From Deltaproteobacteria bacterium (lineage in GTDB: Bacteria > Desulfobacterota > Desulfuromonadia > Geobacterales > JAJYBI01), in the NCBI GenBank assembly GCA_021779095.1, contig JAJYBI010000017.1, positions 1 to 64,000 of the forward strand: a stretch of DNA of 64,000 nt. The letters run 5' to 3'. Position 1 is the stretch's first letter. Each line of letters opens with the position of its first letter. Positions 1-7,407 of this stretch are shown here, one piece after another. Position numbers and translations under genes: made by a program. A model generated the notes under the pieces. It ran no database searches. It was given only the letters and a program-made list of their open reading frames with translations, and was not told the DNA's origin.

Positions 1-114
1 AAGGTAGAAGCGGTACCTGTCCTTGTCATCGAAAAAAACCGGATCGCCGGCGTTTCCGCGCAGGATCGCGTGGTAGAAACCGCCTGGAATATGCAGTCGC
101 TGTTTACGTGCCAT
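1..114 (-). mobile_element. REP-associated tyrosine transposase (RAYT, IS200/Y1_Tnp-like), N-terminus only, runs off the left edge
   Basis: Minus-strand translation from ATG at 114: MARKQRLHIPGGFYHAILRGNAGDPVFFDDKDRYRFYL, the typical RAYT N-terminus; upstream (minus) GGGACTTTGGGGTCAAGCCTGCAAAACTGCAAAAAG resembles the conserved leader of such elements. Confidence 0.75.
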
Positions 115-199
115 TAGGTTCTTATATCATCTTTTTGCAGTTTTGCAGGCTTGACCCCAAAGTCCCTCCCAGAGTATTGATTCATAATTTCATTCTTCT

Positions 200-262
200 C
201 GCTAACGGGGCCGATGGTGAGCAGCGCGGGTTTATCGCGCCTGCTCCACTGGCGTGTTGGAC
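200..262 (-). repeat. integron attC recombination site 1 (63 bp)
   Basis: Minus strand GTCCAAC ... GTTAGCG with imperfect palindrome (GTGGAGCAGGCGCG / CGCGCTGCTCAC) leaving unpaired bases on one side only; the R'' box GTCCAAC is the exact complement of the R' box GTTGGAC that starts the same cassette at 985-991. Confidence 0.75.
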
Positions 263-588
263 TTTCGTAATTCCTCGATTATCTGAGCAGCAACCGCTGG
301 TGTCAGTGCATATGTGATCATGGGATTTGCCAGAATATAAAGGACGTCCGCAACATCTTCGTAGCCTATGTCATCTCGGCACTCTATCAGGTTTGCCCAG
401 TCCTCGACTTCTTGCGTTGAAATTTCTCCTGCCAGATATCGTCTCAAAACTGCTGTTACGTGGTGCCGCCCAAGCTGGACAAGCTCTTCTTCTGAGTCCC
501 ATGGAAAACTCTTTAGAACTCGCCGGAACTCCTCAGGCTTCTGTCGGTATTCAACTAGATCCTCTAGTGTCTTTTTTCGGCTTATCAT
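232..588 (-). CDS. hypothetical protein, integron cassette ORF (118 aa)
   Basis: Complete ORF whose C-terminal codons and stop lie inside attC site 1; starts about 20 bp after the stop of the 610-966 ORF. Confidence 0.65.
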   Translation of the reverse strand: MISRKKTLEDLVEYRQKPEEFRRVLKSFPWDSEEELVQLGRHHVTAVLRRYLAGEISTQEVEDWANLIECRDDIGYEDVADVLYILANPMITYALTPAVAAQIIEELRKSNTPVEQAR

Positions 589-609
589 TTATTTCTCTCA
601 GTCCAATGG

Positions 610-966
610 TTACGTGCCGGCTTTGTGTTCATGGCTTTTGGGGTAATAGCGCCGCAGAAACTTCTCTGATGTCAGATTCGAGTCCATTAGCCGTGAAAAC
701 ACCTCGACTCCGCTCTTTATCGGCTCATCTATTAGATACGCCATGAATGCTTTGATGGATTCAATTCTGAAGTTTGCTGATGGGTCCTCGGTACAGTAGG
801 TTTTGGATTCCTGTTCAGCGAGGTCTAGCGCTTCGTCAAAACTCGAAGCCAAGAAAACTACGACTCGTTCCTCAAAGTTCGCTGTATCTCCGGTCTCTTT
901 GAAATACCATCTGAAAAGCCCTTTTACGGCATACCATGTTTTCTCTGATTTGCTGTCGTCTCCCAT
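610..966 (-). CDS. DUF4288-like protein, integron cassette ORF
   Basis: MGDDSKSEKTWYAVKGLFRWYFKETG...FEERVVVFLASSFDEALDLAEQE resembles DUF4288; ATG at 966 is 18 bp inside the cassette boundary. The track start at 1005 would read through attC, so 966 is preferred. Confidence 0.65.
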   Translation of the reverse strand: MGDDSKSEKTWYAVKGLFRWYFKETGDTANFEERVVVFLASSFDEALDLAEQESKTYCTEDPSANFRIESIKAFMAYLIDEPIKSGVEVFSRLMDSNLTSEKFLRRYYPKSHEHKAGT

Positions 967-984
967 GACTTTTCCTTTTTGTCT

Positions 985-1047
985 GTCCAACGTCACAAGG
1001 CGCACCGGCGGAGCGTAGCGAAGACCGCGTGCCGCCGCGGGTTGGGC
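985..1047 (-). repeat. integron attC recombination site 2 (63 bp)
   Basis: Minus strand GCCCAAC CCGCGGCGGCACGCGGTCTTCGCTACGCTCCGCCGGTGCGCCTTGTGAC GTTGGAC: R'' RYYYAAC and R' GTTRRRY boxes flanking an imperfect palindrome. Confidence 0.75.
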
Positions 1048-1110
1048 ATTGTCCGTACGAAGTTCTCAACACATCAGCGCCTCGTCCCATTGCCCTATTT
1101 CGTCTTCGCT

Positions 1111-1881
1111 CTAACTCTCGTAGTTTTTCCCAACTTTTTTTGCGAACGCTACTTTATAACTTTCAATGTGATTAAGAAGATTTGCGTCATTGAAGACCAT
1201 AGCCACCTGCTCAAATGAGAGTAGGCCGCGGAAGAAATAGTTCCACAAATCAGATCGATGTTCCTGTTCCCGCGTGGTGCCCAGCATGCCAGCTATATGG
1301 TATTTTGGAGGTAATCCTCCATACATATCCATTATTTGAGGTGAAGCCCCATGAACGAAACCAGAATACGTCTTGCTGAGGGTCCGCATCAATTCTTTTA
1401 CTCGGTTTGGGTCTGCGCCACTAATTTCGGCGTCCTGTTTAGCAATGTATGCGTGAATGTTTTTCCTCGGTATCGAAGGACGTTTTTGGACCGAAGCTAC
1501 TGGATTTTCTGGAACATCAAACTCTTCCTCATAAAAGGCATCTAGATAACGCTGGTGCAGGTCCGTAACATCATTGTTGAAATGGGCGTAGAAAAAGAAT
1601 GTTATATCTTCCTGAAACTCATCAAGCATACGGTGAATGGCAATCTGCTCTTGCATGAAACCATTGTTCAACAAAATTCTTGCCGAATGTAACCCAGTTA
1701 CAACTCTAGCTAGTTTTTGAATAAGCATCTGTTCAACAGACTTTTCTTTATATCTAAATACGAAGTGATCAAGAAATCGTATTTTTACTGGCGGAGGAAC
1801 TTGCATTTCAAGCTTTTCAAACCACGACTCCATGTGCGCTAAACAATTAGCAAATAGTTGGTCCATTGTGAGCCCCAGCAA
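1111..1881 (-). CDS. hypothetical protein, integron cassette ORF (about 251-256 aa)
   Basis: Single long ORF between core site GTTGGGC (1901-1907) and attC site 2; start TTG 1881 or ATG 1866; AT-richer than surroundings. Confidence 0.65.
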   Translation of the reverse strand: MLGLTMDQLFANCLAHMESWFEKLEMQVPPPVKIRFLDHFVFRYKEKSVEQMLIQKLARVVTGLHSARILLNNGFMQEQIAIHRMLDEFQEDITFFFYAHFNNDVTDLHQRYLDAFYEEEFDVPENPVASVQKRPSIPRKNIHAYIAKQDAEISGADPNRVKELMRTLSKTYSGFVHGASPQIMDMYGGLPPKYHIAGMLGTTREQEHRSDLWNYFFRGLLSFEQVAMVFNDANLLNHIESYKVAFAKKVGKNYES

Positions 1882-1925
1882 CTATTTCAATTTTCTGTTT
1901 GCCCAACTCGATATTGACCGGTTTC

Positions 1926-2003
1926 CCTATACAAGTAATTTACCTGCCATATAAGTAACTTATTACCGATATAGGAGGTATGGATGGTTACCTATATCGG
2001 TAA
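1926..2003. repeat. 13-bp repeat cluster beside the cassette array: perfect inverted pair plus two degenerate copies
   Basis: TTACCGATATAGG (1963-1975) and CCTATATCGGTAA (1991-2003) form a perfect 13-bp inverted repeat; CCTATACAAGTAA (1926-1938) and CCATATAAGTAA (1947-1958) are related copies with starts 21 bp apart. Confidence 0.6.
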
Positions 2004-2014
2004 CTTCTGCCGCC

Positions 2015-2617
2015 TCACTTCTCGCTCCCATCCGGCTTTTCCGGCGGCGCTTCTCCGTCTGCCGGCAGCTCCCGCTGGTTTGCCTTCTTGAACATGGCGA
2101 TGACCTTGTCCTTCACCGAGAAGTACTCATCCACCAGGTACCGGGCGTAGACTGTGTAGACGAAGACGAATACCCCGAGAAACAGGGCGATGTTGATGAC
2201 CCGGGCGAGCTGCGGGAACGGGATGGCGGCGACGAGACGGCGGCCGACGAAGAGGACGGCGATGACGCCGGCGACGATGGCAAGCGGTTTGGCCCAGGGG
2301 AAACGGGCGAAGAGCTTGTCGGAACGGCTGGCGGTCGCGGCTGCCGCGGCGGCCTGCTCGTCCTGCTGCTCCTCCTTGATGGCCTCTTCAGCGGCACTGT
2401 GCTTTTTCGGCGCCGGGTCCTTCGCCTCCAGGGCCTCGTCGCGGATCACCTTCATCTTCTTCCGGTACGCCTTCGGCACCGAACCGAGATCGTTGGTGAG
2501 CACCACCGCCCCGCTCCGGTCGGTGTAGCGGTAGTAGTCCGCCCGCGCCATGCCGACCATCGCCACACCGAAGACTGCCACCAGCACCAGCACCCGTACC
2601 GCACCGCTCACCCGCAT
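2015..2617 (-). CDS. DUF4124 domain-containing membrane protein
   Basis: MRVSGAVRVL signal followed by ADYYRYTDRSGAVVLTNDLGSVP (DUF4124-like) and two TM segments; track ORF extends to 2647. Confidence 0.7.
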   Translation of the reverse strand: MRVSGAVRVLVLVAVFGVAMVGMARADYYRYTDRSGAVVLTNDLGSVPKAYRKKMKVIRDEALEAKDPAPKKHSAAEEAIKEEQQDEQAAAAAATASRSDKLFARFPWAKPLAIVAGVIAVLFVGRRLVAAIPFPQLARVINIALFLGVFVFVYTVYARYLVDEYFSVKDKVIAMFKKANQRELPADGEAPPEKPDGSEK

Positions 2618-2756
2618 CGCTACCCCCCGTCCAGTAATGTAGAGCATGGCTGCCGGCAGGCCGGCGCCCCCGAGGTGCGCTTGACCGCCAAATCTTAGCC
2701 GCCCCTAAAATACCCGCAGACGGGACAATCGTCAACGCCATTTCACCATCGCGGGC

Positions 2757-2782
2757 AAAAAAAAATGGCGCCCGGAGGCGCC
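2757..2782 (-). terminator. intrinsic terminator
   Basis: Minus strand GGCGCC-TCCG-GGCGCC followed by a T run. Confidence 0.7.
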
Positions 2783-2839
2783 GTAATTACAGGAAGGAGG
2801 TGTTACTACGTTGGTGGTGCGTGGTACGAAGGGTGACGT

Positions 2840-2983
2840 TCAGTAGCGGGAACGCCTCCCCGTGGTGCGGGCCGCCATGGCGCGCTGCGGCGCGCTGAGG
2901 AGTGACGGCCAGGTGGCGGACAGCAGGTTGGAGACTACATAGACACACGCGGCACTGGCGAAGATGGGTATAACGTCGGCCAT
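2840..2983 (-). CDS. 47-aa hydrophobic small protein under riboswitch control
   Basis: MADVIPIFASAACVYVVSNLLSATWPSLLSAPQRAMAARTTGRRSRY with upstream AACGGAGG RBS; lies between the GEMM riboswitch/terminator and the terminator at 2757; shorter than the track cut-off in this start. Confidence 0.6.
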   Translation of the reverse strand: MADVIPIFASAACVYVVSNLLSATWPSLLSAPQRAMAARTTGRRSRY

Positions 2984-3083
2984 GGCTTCATACCTCCGTT
3001 GACGGCCGGTCCGCATCCAGAGCGTCCGGCGAGGTTGCGGCGGCCGTGGGTGATACCCACGACACCGGGTCCTTTTCGGCAAC

Positions 3084-3200
3084 AAAAAAGCCGGGTTGCC
3101 GAAATCGTGGTGATATTTCGGCAACCCGGCTGTCTGCGTGAGACCCGTGGGCTTTCCGCCCCATCCTCGCGGATGGTTTAGTATTGTCGTGTATCGCGGC
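3084..3200 (-). promoter_or_regulatory. GEMM-I riboswitch (probable GEMM-Ib / 3',3'-cGAMP class) with terminator expression platform
   Basis: Minus strand GATACACGACAATACTAAACCATCCGCGAGGATGGGGCGGAAAGCC...AGACAGCCGGGTTGCCGAAATATC...GATTTCGGCAACCCGGCTTTTTT; GCGA tetraloop hairpin, conserved AAACC and GGAAAGCC, terminator overlapping the aptamer 3' side. Confidence 0.85.
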
Positions 3201-3273
3201 TGCGCTGCAGACCTGATGTTACGGCCTGTATAACCGATTATTCCACTGCAGCCAACATAATTTTTTCCAACGA

Positions 3274-3945
3274 TTACGGCGGCTCCGCCAGCAGCAGCCG
3301 GTTCTTCGGGGTGATGTCGCCGGGTATCCGCTGGGTGTGTATCCCGTACCCCGCCGCGCGGAGCCGTTCGGCCCGCAGCAGGTCCATGGCAAGCGGGCCG
3401 TCCAGCCATCCCTGCAGCCCGCCCAGATCGGCCCCTCGCAGATCGTGACAGCACGGCAATACCGCCACCCGGGCGCGGGCCGCAGCCGCCCGCTCCAGCA
3501 CCAGATCGGTGAGCCCGCCGCAGGCATGCACCGACACGACCAGGTCACCCGCATACAGCGGCACCGCCTCGATCTCCGATTCGACAAACCGTACCCGCCC
3601 GTCCAGCCGCGGCCAGATCTGCGTCAGGGAGGCCGCCAGGGTGGCGGCGCTCGCCGGGATGCGCCGGTCCACCGCCAGCGCCCCCGGCGAGCCGTCGTCC
3701 AGCAGCAGGAGGAGATGGGCCAGGAGGCCGTGGCCGCAGGCGAGGTCCACCACACGGCCGCCCCGGAAGCGGCGCCGCACCCGCCTCGCCACCTCCCACG
3801 CCTCGTACAGCTCCTTGCGCGGCAGGCAGCCGGCCACGCAGACCGCCCGGGCGACCCTGTCGAACAGGCTCTCGCCCGCAAACCGCGGCAGCATCCGCTC
3901 CGTCAGCCGGTTGCGCGACGCACGATCCAGATTTTCATCCTTCAT
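3274..3945 (-). CDS. SAM-dependent methyltransferase-like protein
   Basis: VVDLACGHGLLAHLLLLLDDG (SAM motif I) and VSVHACGGLTD. Confidence 0.65.
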   Translation of the reverse strand: MKDENLDRASRNRLTERMLPRFAGESLFDRVARAVCVAGCLPRKELYEAWEVARRVRRRFRGGRVVDLACGHGLLAHLLLLLDDGSPGALAVDRRIPASAATLAASLTQIWPRLDGRVRFVESEIEAVPLYAGDLVVSVHACGGLTDLVLERAAAARARVAVLPCCHDLRGADLGGLQGWLDGPLAMDLLRAERLRAAGYGIHTQRIPGDITPKNRLLLAEPP

Positions 3946-3961
3946 CCTTCATCCTTCATCC
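3934..3961. repeat. 7-bp tandem repeat (TTCATCC x4) overlapping a start codon
   Basis: Four perfect head-to-tail copies; on minus (GGATGAA)4 containing ATG codons in successive frames. Confidence 0.9.
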
Positions 3962-3963
3962 CG

Positions 3964-6210
3964 TCAGGCCAGCAGCCGCTTCAGCTCCCGGTCCAGCACC
4001 GCGGCGCTGAACGGCTTGGGGATCGCGCCGCTGAAGCCGAAGTCGCGGTAATTGGCGACCACCGGGTCGTTTGAGTACCCGCTGGAGACGATCAGCACCG
4101 CCCCGGGATCGATCTCCAGCAGACGGGCGGCAGATTCCTTCCCCCCCATGCCGCCCGGTACGGTCAGATCGAGGATGACCGCGGAAAAGGGGGCGTCCTG
4201 CTCCCGCGCCGTCCGGTACCTCAGCACCGCCTCCCGGCCGTCGGCACATTCATCCACGCCGTACCCCTGGAATGCCAGGATCTCCGCGACGATCCTGCGA
4301 ATGCAGGCATCGTCGTCCATGACGAGAATCCTGCCGCCGCCCGACTGTCCGGCAGTCTCCACGGGGACATCCGGGCCGGGCCGCTGCCCCGGCGAGGCGG
4401 GGAGACAGATGGTGAAGCGGCTCCCCTCACCCGGGACGGAGGATACCTCCACCACCCCGTTGTGTCGCTTTACGATGGAGTAGACCGAGGCCAGCCCGAG
4501 CCCGGTGCCACCGATCTTCGTGGTGAAATAGGGGTCGAATATCCGGGCGCGATGCTCCCGGGGGATGCCGCACCCCTGGTCGCTGACACTGATGGCGAGA
4601 TACGGCCCGGCGGCCAGGCCGTGGTGATTGCCGGCCTCCAGCGACACGTTCCCGGCCCGGACCTCCACGTCTCCTCCACCCGGCATCGCCTGGGCCGCGT
4701 TGATGAGGATGTTGTGCAGCACCTGGCTGAGCTGCCCGCCGTCCGCCTCCACCGGCCAGAGGTCGTCCGCCAGGGAGACGATCCCCTTTGCGTTTCTGCC
4801 CCGCATCACGAAGGAGACGTGCTCCCGGATCAGCGGCGCGGGATCGAGCAGCTTCTTGACCGGTTCGCCCCCCCGGGCGAAGGTGAGCAGCTGCCGGGTC
4901 AGCTCGCTCGCCCGCTGCGATGCCTTTTCGCTCTGTTCCAATAGCCGGCCGACCGGGTTGTCGGGGTCGAGCTGGATGCGGGCCAGCGACAGATTGCCAA
5001 GGATGCCGGTGAGGATGTTGTTGAAGTCGTGGGCGATCCCCCCCGCCAGGACCCCGAGGGATTCCAGTTTCTGGGTCTTGAGCAGTTCCTCGCGCATCCT
5101 GCTCTGTTCCGTCATGTCGCGCACGATCGCCAGGACCGACGGTATCCCACGGTAGCTGAAATGGAGCGATACCGCCTCCACCGGCACGACCGTTCCGTCG
5201 AGCCGGACGAACAGCTCTTCGATCAGCGGGTTGCACCGGGACGCCTCGGCGTGCTCGGTGCGTTGCCGCACGATCTCCCTGTAATCGGGATGCACGAAAT
5301 CGAGGGGGACCATGCCGTAGAGCTCTTCGGGACGCCCGGCCCCCAAAATCCTCGCCCCGCTGGGGTTCACGTAGACGAACCTGCCGCCGGAGTGGATGTA
5401 GATCCCCTCCGGGGACAGCTCCGTCACCCGCCGGTACAGCTCCTCGCTTTCCCGGAGCGCCGCCTCCATCCGCTTGCGGTCCGTGACGTCGCGGAAACTC
5501 CAGACCCTGCCGACGATCGCATCCGCAAGCCGCTTCGGCATGGAAAACGTCTCCAGCGTCCTGCCGTTCCTGAACTCCACCAGGTCGAAGCTCTCCTCGT
5601 CCGGATGGGCCAGGAGATGCTTCACCTTCCCCATGAACCGGGCCGGACGCTTCAGCTGGACCAGGGCATGATCCGTCAACAGCTCCGCTTCGGTCCTGGT
5701 GCGCAGCAGTTCGTCACCGATGCTCCAGAGAGACTGGAACCGTTTGTTGCACCGGGTGATTCGCCCCGCCGTATCCGCGATGAGGATGCCGACGTCGGTG
5801 GACTCCAGGGTCGCTTCCAGGAGGGAGACGGATTCGGCCAGACGCTGTTCCGACCGGCGGTGTTCCGCGATCTCCGACCGCAGCCGGCGATTGAGCCGCC
5901 TGAACATGAAGATGACCGCCGCCAGGAATGCGATGACGGCGAGGAAACAGAGGCAGAGACCGACGATGAGGGAGGTATCGCCGACGACGAGGGCACGGAG
6001 ACGGGTCGCCGGGGCGCTGATCATGCCGGCCGGCAGTCCGACCTTTTCCATTGCCCCTGCCGGCCGGTCGGCGACGAACGGCAGCAGGCCGGAGAGTGCG
6101 ACCGTCACGAAGCGGAACAGGCGGTGTGTCACCAGCATGCACATGGGCATCGTCCCCGGACATGCACCGACGCTGGTGCATGTCGAACCGTAAACAGTGG
6201 ACCGCAACAT
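3964..6210 (-). CDS. PAS-domain hybrid sensor histidine kinase with C-terminal receiver domain
   Basis: TM segments, two PAS regions, GGIAHDFNNILTGILGNLSLA H-box, GTGLGLASVYSIVKRHNG ATPase motifs, ILVMDDD receiver. Start uncertain. Confidence 0.85.
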   Translation of the reverse strand: MLRSTVYGSTCTSVGACPGTMPMCMLVTHRLFRFVTVALSGLLPFVADRPAGAMEKVGLPAGMISAPATRLRALVVGDTSLIVGLCLCFLAVIAFLAAVIFMFRRLNRRLRSEIAEHRRSEQRLAESVSLLEATLESTDVGILIADTAGRITRCNKRFQSLWSIGDELLRTRTEAELLTDHALVQLKRPARFMGKVKHLLAHPDEESFDLVEFRNGRTLETFSMPKRLADAIVGRVWSFRDVTDRKRMEAALRESEELYRRVTELSPEGIYIHSGGRFVYVNPSGARILGAGRPEELYGMVPLDFVHPDYREIVRQRTEHAEASRCNPLIEELFVRLDGTVVPVEAVSLHFSYRGIPSVLAIVRDMTEQSRMREELLKTQKLESLGVLAGGIAHDFNNILTGILGNLSLARIQLDPDNPVGRLLEQSEKASQRASELTRQLLTFARGGEPVKKLLDPAPLIREHVSFVMRGRNAKGIVSLADDLWPVEADGGQLSQVLHNILINAAQAMPGGGDVEVRAGNVSLEAGNHHGLAAGPYLAISVSDQGCGIPREHRARIFDPYFTTKIGGTGLGLASVYSIVKRHNGVVEVSSVPGEGSRFTICLPASPGQRPGPDVPVETAGQSGGGRILVMDDDACIRRIVAEILAFQGYGVDECADGREAVLRYRTAREQDAPFSAVILDLTVPGGMGGKESAARLLEIDPGAVLIVSSGYSNDPVVANYRDFGFSGAIPKPFSAAVLDRELKRLLA

Positions 6211-6619
6211 GATTTCTGCAGCTCAGGAGATGGGGAAGATATAGCAGGTTTCGCGGATGATGTTAACGATTTTTATCGCAAGCCGCACGCCGTACGCGTT
6301 CGCCAGCAGTTTCGCCTGGCGGCTACGACACGGCACGGAGGCGGGCCACGTCCGTCTGTATATCGGCAGAACCGCCGACGTCCCGAGCGGCAACGGGATC
6401 GCACGCCAGAGATGGCAACTGATACCTGCCGCTGCCCGCTCCGTCTCAAAAGCCGTTCTATCTGAAAATTTCGAATACTTCTCACGGCGTATACGCAAAA
6501 ATATAACACCCCGAAGTTTTTTGCAGAACCATATAAACCAACGATCTTCCCAGCAGAACGATGTGCATGTAACGTGCTGTTATAAAAGAACTTTTTTCTT
6601 GTCATAACGCAAGATATCC

Positions 6620-6641
6620 TGTATACAGTATTTCGTATACA
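6620..6641. promoter_or_regulatory. inverted repeat TGTATAC-N8-GTATACA, possible GntR-type operator
   Basis: Perfect 7-bp arms upstream of the zinc-ribbon ORF at 6671. Confidence 0.4.
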
Positions 6642-6670
6642 CAATCCATCCCACTCACAGGAGAAACACC

Positions 6671-6841
6671 ATGAAATGTCCGAACTGTGGCCAGAAAAAA
6701 CACATCGAACTCGACACCCATGCCGACGGCTATGCACCGACCCTGCTTGAATGCGGCGACTGTGGCGCAGTATGGGAGCTCAGGGAAGTAAGGGTGCTGA
6801 AAGACGTTCTCATCCAGCAGGCACCCGCCAGAACGGCGTGA
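6671..6841 (+). CDS. small zinc-ribbon protein (56 aa)
   Basis: MKCPNCGQKKHIELDTHADGYAPTLLECGDCGAVWELREVRVLKDVLIQQAPARTA: paired CxxC motifs; preceded by CAGGAG. Below track length cut-off. Confidence 0.65.
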   Translation: MKCPNCGQKKHIELDTHADGYAPTLLECGDCGAVWELREVRVLKDVLIQQAPARTA

Positions 6842-6945
6842 TCGACGCCGGCGTGATCGACGCCGGCGGGCTGACGTTTGCGGGGGAAACGGCGACACGT
6901 CCCCCGATGCGCGGCAAGCCGGGGCACGGCAACGACAAAATCGGA

Positions 6946-7117
6946 CCTGATTAGCGCTGATCTTCCGTTAACCCCTTCTCCCCCCGGGAGAAGGTGGCCG
7001 GAGGCCGGATGAGGGAGATTTATGGAATGGGAAATCGGCCTTTTCCCTCACCCGAGCCCTCTCCCGGAGGGAGAGGGGACTCTTTAAAAGCCTAGCGGAA
7101 GATTGACGCTAATCAGG
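6946..7117. mobile_element. 172-bp MITE-like element with TIRs and 8-bp target-site duplication
   Basis: Ends CCTGATTAGCGCTGATCTTCCGTTA / TAGCGGAAGATTGACGCTAATCAGG (imperfect TIR); flanked by AAATCGGA at 6938-6945 and 7118-7125. Confidence 0.75.
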
Positions 7118-7331
7118 AAATCGGATGTCCGAAGCGGCGCGGGGTTCCCCCGCCGGACACCTGCGCCTCCACGACCCGCCCCTCGCAACTCTCACCACTG
7201 TTACATTCGGTCTTCCCCCGTGCTCCTCTGAGTGCTCTCTGGTTCGAGCTGTTGCCGCTTCATCCTCTCAACGGCGCGTCACCCGTAAAGCGCCTTTCGA
7301 CGGGCACGCGCATATTCACACATCCCACGAA

Positions 7332-7376
7332 CATTTACCTCCCTGTAACCAGTCCTTAAAGATCGTCCTGTATAGT
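7332..7376 (+). promoter_or_regulatory. candidate Pho box plus -10
   Basis: CATTTAC-CTCC-CTGTAAC-CAGT-CCTTAAA (three 11-bp phased repeats, 7332-7360), then 10 bp and TATAGT (7371-7376). Confidence 0.5.
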
Positions 7377-7407
7377 CCGCTCCAGAACCGCACAGGGAGG
7401 AGCTGCC

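Larger units (their letters stand above)
200..1907 (-). mobile_element. integron gene-cassette array (two cassettes), no integrase in window (CALIN-like)
   Basis: Two attC sites plus a terminal GTTGGGC core; for both cassettes the leading GTTRRRY is the exact complement of the cassette's own RYYYAAC (GTTGGAC/GTCCAAC and GTTGGGC/GCCCAAC). Confidence 0.7.

Noticed and set aside
1908-2014. A third attC or an intI gene beside the cassette array
   Set aside because: Only the single GTTGGGC core is present; no pairing RYYYAAC at attC distance and no integrase reading frame.
7260-7290. GCGTCACCCGTAAAG as another Pho box
   Set aside because: Repeats do not hold the 7-4-7 spacing.
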